Assembly (NCBI RefSeq): GCF_000696385.1
Contig: NZ_JJMN01000045.1
Span: 124,001 to 188,000, forward strand
DNA from: Vibrio metoecus
Lineage (GTDB): Bacteria > Pseudomonadota > Gammaproteobacteria > Enterobacterales > Vibrionaceae
DNA: 64,000 bases
Reading direction: 5' to 3'
The number at the start of each line of letters is the position of its first letter. Position 1 is the stretch's first letter. Below, one piece after another: positions 1 through 9,102 of the stretch. Made by a program: the position numbers and the translations under genes. Below the pieces are notes generated by a model. The model did not search any database. It was not told where the DNA came from and saw nothing but the letters and a program-made list of their open reading frames with translations.

Positions 1-2
1 AA

Positions 3-140
3 TTTGATAAGGGCGAGCACCATTTCAACAGCCAAATGCCAATGTTGGTGAAATACCGTCGTATGCTCACCACTTGGCGCAATTGTCCACGTCAGTACCA
101 TCTGTCGGCCAATGAATTACGTCAAATCATGAACGCTTAA
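3..140 (+). CDS. C-terminal 45 residues of an unidentified protein
   Basis: An open frame runs in from the left edge and ends at TAA (138-140). It codes for 45 residues rich in His, Arg, Asn and Gln, with the segment [15 protein letters not shown] and the end [10 protein letters not shown] good stem-loop terminator follows directly, which supports a real gene end. I do not recognise the family from this fragment. It is not obviously part of the prkA operon, because the terminator and about 190 bases of non-coding DNA separate them. Confidence 0.6.
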   Translation, partial: FDKGEHHFNSQMPMLVKYRRMLTTWRNCPRQYHLSANELRQIMNA

Positions 141-168
141 TTCGCTTTTTCATCCCTTTTATTCTCTT

Positions 169-193
169 AAGCTGGCTTTAATGCCAGCTTTTT
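169..193 (+). terminator. Rho-independent terminator after the partial gene
   Basis: An 8-bp perfect stem (AAGCTGGC 169-176 with GCCAGCTT 183-190), a 6-base loop, and a T run. It lies 29 bases after the stop of the leftmost gene. Confidence 0.8.
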
Positions 194-382
194 ATTTGGC
201 TCTTTTCCCACCATACAGACTGCTCTTCGCCATCCCAACTATCTGACTCATTCGAAATCACGATTTTGAAATAAAACCATAATTCTTAAGCAAAAGAGTA
301 GATTACAGACTAGGCTTAAATTGTTAGGGATTTGTATACAGCGGTTGTATGTCGTCATGACATTTTCAAAGGGGAAACAACT

Positions 383-2317
383 ATGAGTATTTTTGAACAC
401 TTTCAGGCACGCTATGAAGCCGCCAAGGATGAAGAGCTGTCCATTCAGGACTTTCTGGCTCTGTGTAAAGAAAACAAAAGTGCTTATGCCAATGCCGCGG
501 AGCGCTTATTGCTGGCCATTGGCGAACCCGAGATGATTGATACATCCAAGCACTCGCGCCTTAGCCGTATTTTTTCCAACCGAGTGATTGCTCGTTATAA
601 AACCTTCGAAGATTTTTATGGCATGGAAGAAGCCATAGAACAGATCGTCGCTTACCTCAAACATGCCGCGCAAGGTTTGGAAGAGCGCAAGCAGATTCTC
701 TATTTACTCGGCCCTGTGGGCGGCGGTAAATCATCACTGGCGGAAAAGCTCAAAGCTTTGATGCAACAAATGCCGATTTATGTATTGTCGGCCAATGGTC
801 AACGCAGCCCAGTGAACGATCACCCCTTCTGCCTATTCGATGTCAATGAAGATGGTGAATTGCTCAAACAGGAATATGGTATCGATCGCCGTTACTTACG
901 TTCCATCATGTCCCCTTGGGCTGCTAAACGCCTGCATGAATTTGGTGGCGATATCACTAAGTTCAAAGTAGTGAAAGTGCGTCCATCCATTCTGGATCAA
1001 ATCGCGGTAGCCAAAACCGAACCGGGCGATGAAAACAACCAAGATATTTCCTCTCTGGTCGGTAAAGTCGATATCCGTAAGTTGGAACACTTCTCACAAG
1101 ATGACCCAGACGCCTACAGCTACTCCGGTGCACTATGCCGCGCCAACCAAGGTTTGATGGAATTCGTGGAAATGTTCAAAGCACCGATTAAAGTGCTGCA
1201 CCCACTACTAACCGCGACCCAAGAAGGCAACTATAACGGTACCGAAGGGCTTTCAGCCTTGCCATTTGACGGCATGATTCTCGCCCACTCCAACGAATCG
1301 GAATGGCAGACTTTCCGTAACAACAAAAACAACGAAGCATTCCTAGACCGGGTGTATATTGTGAAAGTCCCTTACTGTCTACGTGTTTCTGGTGAAGTCA
1401 AAATCTACCAAAAACTGTTGGATCACAGTGAGCTATCCAAAGCACCTTGTGCTCCAAGCACACTCGAACTACTGGCACAATTTAGCGTACTGTCTCGCCT
1501 AAAAGTGCCAGAGAACTCCTCCCTGTTTTCAAAAATGCGTGTCTATGATGGTGAAACGCTGAAAGATACCGATCCGAAAGCCAAAAGCTATCAGGAATAC
1601 CGCGATTATGCGGGGGTAGATGAAGGCATGTCTGGGCTTTCCACCCGTTTCGCGTTCAAAATTCTGTCTCGCGTATTTAACTTCGATCACTCAGAAGTGG
1701 CCGCGAACCCAGTGCATCTGTTCTACGTTATCGAACAGCAAGTCGAGCGCGAGCAGTTCCCGAAAGAAACCGCGGATCGCTACAATGAATTCCTCAAAGG
1801 CTACTTAATCCCACGCTATGTCGAGTTCATTGGCAAAGAGATCCAAACCGCTTACCTAGAGTCTTACTCTGAGTACGGTCAGAATATTTTTGACCGCTAC
1901 GTCACCTACGCCGACTTCTGGATTCAAGATCAAGAATACCGTGACCCAGAAACAGGCCAACTGTTTGACCGTTCAGCACTCAACAGTGAACTGGAGAAAA
2001 TTGAGAAAACCGCGGGGATCAGCAATCCAAAAGATTTCCGTAATGAAATTGTTAACTTCGTACTGCGTGCTCGTGCCAACAACAATGGCCAAAACCCTGT
2101 ATGGACTAGCTACGAGAAATTGCGCACTGTGATCGAGAAAAAGATGTTCTCCAATACTGAAGATCTGCTTCCGGTCATCTCCTTTAACGCGAAAACCTCA
2201 TCCGACGATCAGAAGAAACACGATGACTTCGTCGCTCGTATGATGGAAAAAGGCTATACCGAAAAACAAGTCCGCTTGCTGTCTGAGTGGTATTTGCGAG
2301 TACGTAAATCCTCATAG
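383..2317 (+). CDS. prkA: PrkA/YeaG serine protein kinase, AAA+ family
   Basis: The product is 644 residues, the same length as E. coli YeaG. Residues 110-117 (GPVGGGKS) form a Walker A motif of the PrkA AAA domain; the C-terminal third is the PrkA kinase-like region. The start at 383 is chosen because GGGGAAAC lies just upstream and the protein then begins MSIFEHF as in the family; an upstream in-frame ATG at 332 has no good ribosome site. The genes yeaH and spoVR follow on the same strand, the conserved trio of stationary-phase and nitrogen-stress genes. In Enterobacteria YeaG affects stress survival under nitrogen starvation; the direct substrates here are unknown. Confidence 0.95.
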   Translation: MSIFEHFQARYEAAKDEELSIQDFLALCKENKSAYANAAERLLLAIGEPEMIDTSKHSRLSRIFSNRVIARYKTFEDFYGMEEAIEQIVAYLKHAAQGLEERKQILYLLGPVGGGKSSLAEKLKALMQQMPIYVLSANGQRSPVNDHPFCLFDVNEDGELLKQEYGIDRRYLRSIMSPWAAKRLHEFGGDITKFKVVKVRPSILDQIAVAKTEPGDENNQDISSLVGKVDIRKLEHFSQDDPDAYSYSGALCRANQGLMEFVEMFKAPIKVLHPLLTATQEGNYNGTEGLSALPFDGMILAHSNESEWQTFRNNKNNEAFLDRVYIVKVPYCLRVSGEVKIYQKLLDHSELSKAPCAPSTLELLAQFSVLSRLKVPENSSLFSKMRVYDGETLKDTDPKAKSYQEYRDYAGVDEGMSGLSTRFAFKILSRVFNFDHSEVAANPVHLFYVIEQQVEREQFPKETADRYNEFLKGYLIPRYVEFIGKEIQTAYLESYSEYGQNIFDRYVTYADFWIQDQEYRDPETGQLFDRSALNSELEKIEKTAGISNPKDFRNEIVNFVLRARANNNGQNPVWTSYEKLRTVIEKKMFSNTEDLLPVISFNAKTSSDDQKKHDDFVARMMEKGYTEKQVRLLSEWYLRVRKSS

Positions 2318-2464
2318 TGTGTATGCCGTGTAATGGTCGGCGGTAGTGCAACTACCGCCACCTGCGGTGTTACCTACCACCCACAGAATAACTGTTGGGC
2401 TGTAGGTCACCCCCTCAACAAACTCGCGTTCGAGTTTGAGGTGATGTCAATTAGGGAGAGGCTC
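2318..2464 (+). other. prkA-yeaH spacer with two strong stem-loops
   Basis: This 147-base gap inside the presumed operon holds two hairpins. The first has a perfect 9-bp stem, GGCGGTAGT (2339-2347) with ACTACCGCC (2351-2359), and a three-base loop. The second has a perfect 8-bp stem, CAAACTCG (2419-2426) with CGAGTTTG (2431-2438), and a CGTT tetraloop. Neither is followed by a T run, so simple termination is unlikely. They could be processing or mRNA-stability elements that set different levels of PrkA and YeaH; that is inference. Confidence 0.5.
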
Positions 2465-3739
2465 ATGGCGCAATTTATCGACAGAAGGCTAAATGGCAAA
2501 AACAAAAGCACCGTCAACCGACAACGCTTTTTACGCCGTTACAAAGAGCAGATTAAAGAGTCGGTTGCGGATGCCGTTAACCGCCGCTCAATCACTAATA
2601 CCGAGTCTGGTGAAGATGTCTCGATTCCAACTCGCGACATTAAAGAGCCGATGTTCCATCAAGGCAAAGGTGGCATTCGTGAACGTGTGCATCCGGGCAA
2701 TGACCAGTTTATTCGCGGCGATAAAATCGATCGCCCCAAAGGTGGTCAAGGCAGTGGCGGCTCAGGTGAAGGCGAAGCCAGTGCCGATGGTGAAGGCAGC
2801 GATGATTTCGTATTCCAAATTTCCAAAGACGAATACCTCGATATTTTGTTTGAAGATTTAGCACTGCCGAATCTCAAGAAAAACCAAGTTAACAAAATCA
2901 CCGAATGGAAAACCCATCGCGCAGGTTTCCAAACCTCAGGTGTACCCTCCAACATTTCTGTAGTGCGCTCACTGCAACAATCCTTAGCACGCCGTACGGC
3001 GATGACTGCTGGTAAACGCCGTTTAATGAGTGAGTTGGAAGAAGAACTCGAACGCATTCAGCGCAGCGAACCACCCCAAATCATGGAAGAGATGCGCATC
3101 AAGCAAGAGATTGAAGAGCTACGCAATAAAATTGATAGCGTGTCCTTTTATCGATACCTTTGATTTGCGTCTTACAAAAACTACGAAAAGCGCCCTATTC
3201 CGTCCAGTCAAGCAGTGATGTTCTGCCTAATGGACGTATCAGGCTCGATGGATCAGGCGACCAAGGATATTGCGAAACGCTTTTATGTTCTGCTTTACCT
3301 GTTCCTCACTCGCACCTATGAAAACGTGGAAGTGGTGTTTATCCGCCATCATACGCAAGCCAAAGAGGTGAATGAACACGACTTCTTCTACTCCCAAGAA
3401 ACTGGGGGCACCATAGTGTCCAGTGCGCTCAAGCTGATGCATGAAATCATTGAAGCGCGTTTCCCACTGGGTGAATGGAACATTTATGGCGCGCAAGCTT
3501 CTGATGGTGATAACTGGGCAGACGATTCACCACGTTGCAAAGAGTTACTCTCCAACAAGCTGCTGCCCTATTGCCAATACTATGCCTATATCGAAATCAC
3601 GCGTCGCTCACACCAAACCTTGTGGCACGAATATGAAAAATTACAGGCATCCTTCGATAACTTCGCGATGAAGAACATTCGCAGTGTTGAAGACATTTTC
3701 CCTGTGTTTAGGGAGCTGTTCCAAAAGGAAAATGCGTAG
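2465..3739 (+). CDS. yeaH: YeaH/UPF0229 VWA-like protein; frame interrupted in this sequence
   Basis: The N-terminal part (2465-3163, 232 residues) and the C-terminal part (open from about 3173 to 3739) are two pieces of one UPF0229 protein. The second piece carries [12 protein letters not shown], a DxSxS metal-ion site of a von Willebrand A-like fold. Between them the family segment [16 protein letters not shown] is readable only if one extra T near 3143 and two extra bases within 3170-3172 are removed; the net change is three bases, so both pieces share a frame but a TGA (3161-3163) intervenes. Restored length is 423 residues, normal for the family. The start ATG follows AGGGAGAGG. It lies between prkA and spoVR and probably works with them; the molecular role is unknown. 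Confidence 0.85.
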
Positions 3740-3751
3740 GGAGACTGAGAG

Positions 3752-5302
3752 ATGACAACCAAAGCCAAAGCCGCACCCAAGCGTAAAGCTGCCCAAAACA
3801 AGCGACTGCCCGATGGCCCAGATTGGACATTTGAGCTGATCGAACGCTATCACCAAGAGATTCGCCGAGTCGCTGAGTTTTATCGTTTGGATACTTACCC
3901 AAACCAGATTGAAATCATCACCTCAGAGCAGATGATGGATGCCTATTCCAGCATCGGCATGCCCATCAACTACAACCATTGGTCGTTTGGCAAAAAATTC
4001 ATCCAAACCGAGCAAACCTACAAACACGGTCAGATGGGGTTAGCGTATGAGATTGTCATTAACTCCGATCCTTGTATCGCCTATCTGATGGAAGAAAACA
4101 CCGTAACCATGCAAGCCCTCGTGATGGCGCATGCGTGTTACGGCCATAACTCCTTCTTTAAAGGCAACTATCTGTTCCAAACCTGGACAGATGCCAGCTC
4201 GATCATCGATTACCTGCTGTTTGCCAAAAACTACATTGCCGAATGTGAGCAGAAATTTGGCGTGAATGAAGTCGAAAAGCTACTCGACTCCTGCCATGCC
4301 TTAATGAATTACGGGGTTGACCGTTATAAACGGCCAGAAAAGATCTCGATTGCCGAAGAGAAAGCGCGCCAAGAAGAGCGCGAAGCCTATCTGCAATCTC
4401 AAGTGAATGCCTTGTGGCGTACTGTGCCGAAAAAAGCGGTTGAGCAGGAAAAACATCACCGTTTCCCGAGCGAACCACAAGAGAACATTCTCTACTTCAT
4501 TGAGAAACATGCTCCCCTGCTGGAACCTTGGCAGCGCGAAATCGTGCGCATCGTGCGCAAAATCAGCCAATATTTTTATCCGCAGAAACAGACCCAAGTC
4601 ATGAACGAAGGATGGGCCACCTTCTGGCACTACACCATTCTTAATCATCTTTATGATGAGGGGTTAGTCAGCGACAAATTCATGCTGGAGTTTCTGCACA
4701 GCCACACTAGCGTTGTGGCGCAACCGCCCTACAACAGCCGTTATTTCAGTGGTATCAACCCTTATGCGCTTGGGTTTGCCATGTTCCGTGATATTAAACG
4801 GATCTGTGAAGAACCGACTGAGGAGGATAAAGAGTGGTTTCCTGAGCTCGCGGGATCTAACTGGTTGGATGCCCTTCACTTTGCGATGCGTAACTTTAAG
4901 GATGAAAGTTTTATCAGCCAGTACCTATCCCCTAAACTCATTCGCGATTTTAAGCTGTTTGCCATTTGCGATGATGATAGAAAAAATCACATCGAAATCA
5001 GTGCTATTCACGATGACCTCGGTTATCAACAAATCCGCGAAAAACTCGCGGCACAATACAATCTCAGTAACCTTGAACCCAATATTCAAGTCTATAACGT
5101 CGATGTTCGAGGCGATCGCTCATTGACGTTGCAGTATGTTCCACACGATCGCATTCCGTTAGATCCAAGCTACGAAGAGGTGTTGAAACACATGCACCGT
5201 CTATGGGGTTTTGAAGTCAAACTGGAGGAGGTCAAAGACACAGGAAGAAGAGAGATCCTCGCAACCTGCCCAAAAAAGAGCGATTTTGAAAGCCGAATTT
5301 AA
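3752..5302 (+). CDS. SpoVR family protein (YcgB-like)
   Basis: A 516-residue protein, close to the 510 of E. coli YcgB. It starts 12 bases after yeaH with AGGGAGACTGAG upstream, and has a basic N-terminal tail (TTKAKAAPKRKAAQNK) before the SpoVR domain. The segment NEGWATFWHYTILN in the middle is typical of the family. In Bacillus SpoVR takes part in spore cortex formation; in proteobacteria it is linked to cell-wall maintenance and travels with prkA-yeaH. The enzymatic activity is not visible from sequence alone. A terminator follows, shared with convergent kdsB. Confidence 0.92.
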   Translation: MTTKAKAAPKRKAAQNKRLPDGPDWTFELIERYHQEIRRVAEFYRLDTYPNQIEIITSEQMMDAYSSIGMPINYNHWSFGKKFIQTEQTYKHGQMGLAYEIVINSDPCIAYLMEENTVTMQALVMAHACYGHNSFFKGNYLFQTWTDASSIIDYLLFAKNYIAECEQKFGVNEVEKLLDSCHALMNYGVDRYKRPEKISIAEEKARQEEREAYLQSQVNALWRTVPKKAVEQEKHHRFPSEPQENILYFIEKHAPLLEPWQREIVRIVRKISQYFYPQKQTQVMNEGWATFWHYTILNHLYDEGLVSDKFMLEFLHSHTSVVAQPPYNSRYFSGINPYALGFAMFRDIKRICEEPTEEDKEWFPELAGSNWLDALHFAMRNFKDESFISQYLSPKLIRDFKLFAICDDDRKNHIEISAIHDDLGYQQIREKLAAQYNLSNLEPNIQVYNVDVRGDRSLTLQYVPHDRIPLDPSYEEVLKHMHRLWGFEVKLEEVKDTGRREILATCPKKSDFESRI

Positions 5303-5336
5303 TTTGGGCTGCAATACAACATTCCTAACACTTAAT

Positions 5337-5364
5337 AAAAAAGCTCCTTCACAGGAGCTTTTTT
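5337..5364. terminator. Bidirectional terminator between spoVR and kdsB
   Basis: Stem AAGCTCCT (5341-5348) with AGGAGCTT (5353-5360), a TCAC loop, an A run before it and a T run after it, so it can serve both convergent genes. Confidence 0.85.
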
Positions 5365-5395
5365 CTGATTTGCTTAACGAATTTTAATTTAAAAA

Positions 5396-6154
5396 TTAGC
5401 GTGCACGTTCAGTCACAATGCGGCGCACCATTTCCAAATCTTCAGGCGTATCCACCCCTGCTGGCGGCGCTTCTAACGCGACCGCGACATGGATTTTTTC
5501 ACCATGCCACAGAACACGTAGTTGTTCTAAGCATTCAATTTTTTCAAGCTGGCTTGGTTGCCAATGCAGATAAGTGTTGATGAACCCTGCACGGTAAGCA
5601 TAAATACCGATATGGCGCAGCAGTGGCTGAGCGATAGACTTATCGGCTTTAGCGAAGTTATCTCGATCCCAAGGAATCGTGGCACGGCTGAAGTACAGTG
5701 CGTAACCGTTTTTATCGGTGATCACTTTCACCGCATTCGGGTTAAACACTTCGGCTTCATCTTTAATTTCCACCGCTAAAGTCGCCATCGGCGCACTGCA
5801 TGCGGCCAAGTTATCCGCCACTTGGCGAATAATTGTCGGCGGAATCAACGGCTCGTCACCTTGCACATTCACCACGATGTGATCAGCAGGAATAGCCATT
5901 TTCTCCACCACTTCCGCCAGACGTTCTGTGCCAGATTGATGATCAGACGAAGTCATGCACACCACACCGCCAAAGGCGTGAACCGCTTGCTCCACACGCT
6001 CATCATCGGTTGCAATAATTACGTGGTCAGCACCGGCTTGCATGGCTTGTTCATATACCCATTGGATCATGGGTTTACCACCGATATCCGCCAGAGGCTT
6101 ACCCGGTAAGCGCGTGGATTGGTAACGCGCAGGGATCACGACAGTAAATGACAT
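5396..6154 (-). CDS. kdsB: 3-deoxy-manno-octulosonate cytidylyltransferase (CMP-Kdo synthetase)
   Basis: 252 residues. It activates Kdo with CTP to give CMP-Kdo, used for the inner core of LPS in the cytoplasm. The N-terminus [19 protein letters not shown] is the nucleotide-binding signature of this family, and NVQGDEPLI is also characteristic. It is the last gene of a minus-strand cluster comEC-msbA-lpxK-ycaR-kdsB; its ATG overlaps the ycaR stop by one base (TAATG), which suggests coupled translation. Confidence 0.97.
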   Translation of the reverse strand: MSFTVVIPARYQSTRLPGKPLADIGGKPMIQWVYEQAMQAGADHVIIATDDERVEQAVHAFGGVVCMTSSDHQSGTERLAEVVEKMAIPADHIVVNVQGDEPLIPPTIIRQVADNLAACSAPMATLAVEIKDEAEVFNPNAVKVITDKNGYALYFSRATIPWDRDNFAKADKSIAQPLLRHIGIYAYRAGFINTYLHWQPSQLEKIECLEQLRVLWHGEKIHVAVALEAPPAGVDTPEDLEMVRRIVTERAR

Positions 6155-6333
6155 TAGCGTCCCTCATCCATATTCATGCTGCGAGCTTCCGGCTCTAAAA
6201 GCACGGGAATGCCTTCTTTAATTGGATACGCCAAACGATCTAGTTTACAAATCAGCTCTTGGCGATCTTTATCGTAAGTCAGCTTACCTTTACACACTGG
6301 GCAAGCGACGATTTCAAGCAGACGGTGATCCAT
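6154..6333 (-). CDS. ycaR: Trm112-like small zinc protein (YcaR family)
   Basis: A 59-residue protein, [18 protein letters not shown]..., with a CPVC pair near residue 11 and a lone Cys near residue 31, as in the UPF0434/Trm112-like family. It overlaps the end of lpxK by 20 bases and the start of kdsB by one base, the arrangement known from E. coli ycaR. The function in bacteria is not established; the context links it to LPS precursor synthesis only by position. Confidence 0.9.
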   Translation of the reverse strand: MDHRLLEIVACPVCKGKLTYDKDRQELICKLDRLAYPIKEGIPVLLEPEARSMNMDEGR

Positions 6334-7324
6334 ACTGTTCCATTACCTCTTTAATTTTGTCCACAATACGCTGCTCCGCTTCTGGAGCAAATTGAGCCGA
6401 AACGGGCAAATACCACCAATTGGGCTGGGCAAATTCAGCGCATTTTACGGCGTCTTTTTCTGTCATGATCAGATGTTCGCCCTGCTGCGACAGTTGATTC
6501 AACTGAGCTGCATCAAAGGCTTGATGATCGGCAAACCCTTGGCAATGAACTAAATCTGCATTGAGCTCACGCAAGGTATTAAAAAAACGGGAAGGGTGAC
6601 CAATTCCAGCCATCGCGCATACGCGAGTCAGCTTGCTCACTGCACAGCGCTCCCCTGTGTGCAAATTAATCGCCTCAGCGGGTTGAAGATGCATCGCGAT
6701 TTCATTGCACTCTGCTATGCCACCATTGGTGATAATGAAATCAACTTCATCTAACCGACTGATCGGCTCACGCAGAGGACCTAGCGGGATCAACTGTTGG
6801 TTACCAAAACGGCGTGCGCCATCTACTACCGCGATTTCGATATCTCGTTGCAGCGCATAATGCTGCAAACCATCGTCGGTAACCACAATGTTAACGCCGT
6901 GCTCAAGCAGCGCTTTTACCGCATGGCTGCGCACAGGATCGACGGCCACAGGTGCTTTCGTGCGTTGAAAAATCAGCTTCGGTTCGTCACCGCAATGTTC
7001 CGCAGGCGTTTGCTCACTGACGACTAAGGGATAGCTTGGCGCTTTAGCTCCATAGCCGCGTGATACCACCCCAGGGCGATAGCCGAGGGCTTGCAGTGTT
7101 TCCACCAGCCAAACTACAACCGGCGTTTTACCATTGCCACCTGCAGTAATGTTGCCTACCACCACGACAGGTAATGGTGCTCTATAGGAGGGTTTGTCAC
7201 CCGTTTGATATGCTTTGCGCCGTGAGCGGCTAATTACCCCAAACAACCAGCTGAATGGCCACAACAGTGGCCATAACAGATAACCCAACGGATGGCGGTG
7301 AAACCAAATCTTTTCTATCACCAC
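6314..7324 (-). CDS. lpxK: Tetraacyldisaccharide 4'-kinase
   Basis: 336 residues. It phosphorylates the 4' position of the lipid A disaccharide precursor at the inner face of the cytoplasmic membrane. The modified Walker A motif [12 protein letters not shown] is near residues 57-68, and a hydrophobic stretch near the N-terminus ([17 protein letters not shown]) fits the membrane anchor. Its first base coincides with the last base of msbA, so the two are translationally coupled, which makes sense because MsbA flips the product of the pathway. Confidence 0.97.
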   Translation of the reverse strand: MVIEKIWFHRHPLGYLLWPLLWPFSWLFGVISRSRRKAYQTGDKPSYRAPLPVVVVGNITAGGNGKTPVVVWLVETLQALGYRPGVVSRGYGAKAPSYPLVVSEQTPAEHCGDEPKLIFQRTKAPVAVDPVRSHAVKALLEHGVNIVVTDDGLQHYALQRDIEIAVVDGARRFGNQQLIPLGPLREPISRLDEVDFIITNGGIAECNEIAMHLQPAEAINLHTGERCAVSKLTRVCAMAGIGHPSRFFNTLRELNADLVHCQGFADHQAFDAAQLNQLSQQGEHLIMTEKDAVKCAEFAQPNWWYLPVSAQFAPEAEQRIVDKIKEVMEQYGSPSA

Positions 7325-9072
7325 TATTCACCAAATTGGATGCGGTGCAGTTGAGCATACGCGCCATCTTGTGCCAACAAGTCAGCATGACGGCCCCGCT
7401 CAATAATTTCACCTTCATCGACCACAAGGATCTCATCGGCTTGCTCGATGGTCGACAAGCGGTGCGCAATCACCAGCACCGTTTTGTTCTTCTGAAGCTC
7501 ATTCAATGCCGCTTGGATCGCACGTTCAGATTCAGTATCTAATGCTGAAGTGGCCTCATCGAGGATCAGCACTGGAGCATCACGCAGCAACGCACGAGCA
7601 ATTGCCACACGCTGACGTTGACCGCCAGATAAACTCGTACCGTTCTCACCAATCACGGTATCCAAACCTTGCGGCATGTTTTCAATAAATTCCATGGCAT
7701 GCGCTTGGCGAGCGGCTTGCTCAATTTGCTCGCGCGTGTATTCACCTTCGGCCGCATAAGCGATGTTATTGGCGATAGAGTCGTTAAACAGGTGCACGTT
7801 TTGCGAAACCAACGCAAAATGACGGCGCAAATTGGTCAGCTTGTAATCGCGCACATCGTGTCCATCAAGACAAATCGCCCCACTATCAACATCGTAGAAA
7901 CGAGTAAACAGATTAGCGATGGTCGATTTACCAGAGCCAGAACGGCCAACCAGAGCGACCGTCTTCCCTTGAGGAATCGAGAACGAGACATGCGATAACG
8001 CCGGCTTTTCTTTGCCTTGATAGGTGAAAGTCACGTCTTTCACTTCCACTTCACCTTTGACGCGATCAGCTTCGTACTTGCCGTTGTCACGCTCAGTTTC
8101 CAGATCCATCAAACCGAACAGAGTTTGGCATGCCGCCATACCGCGTTGGAATTCCGACGTTACGCTGGTCAATGCTTTAAGTGGACGCATCAAGCCAAAC
8201 ATAGCGGAGAACACCACGGTAAAAGTCCCCGGTGTCAATTCGGCACGAATCGAGTCAACGCTGGCTAAAAACAGCACAGCAAACAGAGCCAGTGAGGCAA
8301 TCATTTGGATCACGGGATCCGCGATAGACTGCGCCGAAACCAGCTTCATGGTTTGTTGACGCATGTTGTTGCTCACTTGATCAAAGCGTTTACGCTCAAC
8401 CTCTTGGCCACCATAACTCAATACCACTTTGTGACCTTTGAGCATCTGCTCTGCAGAGGATGTGACATGCCCCATGGTGGTTTGCATATTGCGCGAGATT
8501 TTACGAAAGCGCTTAGAAACAAAACCAATCGCAAACGCAACTACGGGCGCAACCACAATCAATACCAACGAGAGTTGCCAGCTGTTCCAGAACATCAGCA
8601 CCAGTAAACCAACGATGCTCGCCCCTTCACGTACAATACTGACCAAAGCACGGCTAGTGGCACCCGCCACTTGTTCTGAGTCGTAAGTAATGCGTGATAA
8701 CAACCCACCAGTGGATTCTTGGTCAAAAAAGCGCACTGGCATGTGCATAAAGTGATTAAACAGACGACGACGCATCTGCATCACGACATTGCCAGAAACC
8801 CAGCTCAGACAGTAGGAAGAAGCAAATCCACTTAACCCACGCACAAACATCAAGCCTAAAATCATGAAAGGCAAAATACGTAGGAAATTGGATTCTGCCT
8901 CACCAAAACCTTCATCTAACAAAGGTTTTAGTAAAGAAATCATATAGGTATCGGCAACAGCATTGATAATCAACGCAACAACCGCAACAGTAAGGCCCGC
9001 CTTGTATAAGCGGATATAAGTCCACAGACGTTTAAAAGTCTGCCAAGTAGTTTCGTCAGAGTGAAGTGACAT
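7324..9072 (-). CDS. msbA: Lipid A/phospholipid ABC flippase MsbA
   Basis: 582 residues with the half-transporter layout: about six membrane helices in the first 310 residues, then an ATPase domain with Walker A (GRSGSGKS), signature LSGGQRQR and Walker [13 protein letters not shown]. It flips core-lipid A across the inner membrane before Lpt-mediated export. The length matches the family exactly. comEC lies 30 bases upstream and lpxK overlaps downstream. Confidence 0.97.
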   Translation of the reverse strand: MSLHSDETTWQTFKRLWTYIRLYKAGLTVAVVALIINAVADTYMISLLKPLLDEGFGEAESNFLRILPFMILGLMFVRGLSGFASSYCLSWVSGNVVMQMRRRLFNHFMHMPVRFFDQESTGGLLSRITYDSEQVAGATSRALVSIVREGASIVGLLVLMFWNSWQLSLVLIVVAPVVAFAIGFVSKRFRKISRNMQTTMGHVTSSAEQMLKGHKVVLSYGGQEVERKRFDQVSNNMRQQTMKLVSAQSIADPVIQMIASLALFAVLFLASVDSIRAELTPGTFTVVFSAMFGLMRPLKALTSVTSEFQRGMAACQTLFGLMDLETERDNGKYEADRVKGEVEVKDVTFTYQGKEKPALSHVSFSIPQGKTVALVGRSGSGKSTIANLFTRFYDVDSGAICLDGHDVRDYKLTNLRRHFALVSQNVHLFNDSIANNIAYAAEGEYTREQIEQAARQAHAMEFIENMPQGLDTVIGENGTSLSGGQRQRVAIARALLRDAPVLILDEATSALDTESERAIQAALNELQKNKTVLVIAHRLSTIEQADEILVVDEGEIIERGRHADLLAQDGAYAQLHRIQFGE

Positions 9073-9102
9073 AGAAAGGCTTTTCTGATTACAAAATTGC
9101 GC

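Noticed and set aside
2318..2464. An ERIC or VCR repeat in the prkA-yeaH gap
   Set aside because: The hairpins do not match the ERIC core or the VCR palindrome as I know them; only short local stems are present.
3161..3163. TGA in yeaH as a selenocysteine or read-through codon
   Set aside because: The flanking codons are out of frame with the family; a small insertion pattern explains the stop, and no SECIS-like structure is evident.
3215..3739. A separate 174-residue VWA protein starting at GTG 3215
   Set aside because: The preceding in-frame bases continue the YeaH homology ([14 protein letters not shown]), so this is the C-terminal part of yeaH, not an independent gene.
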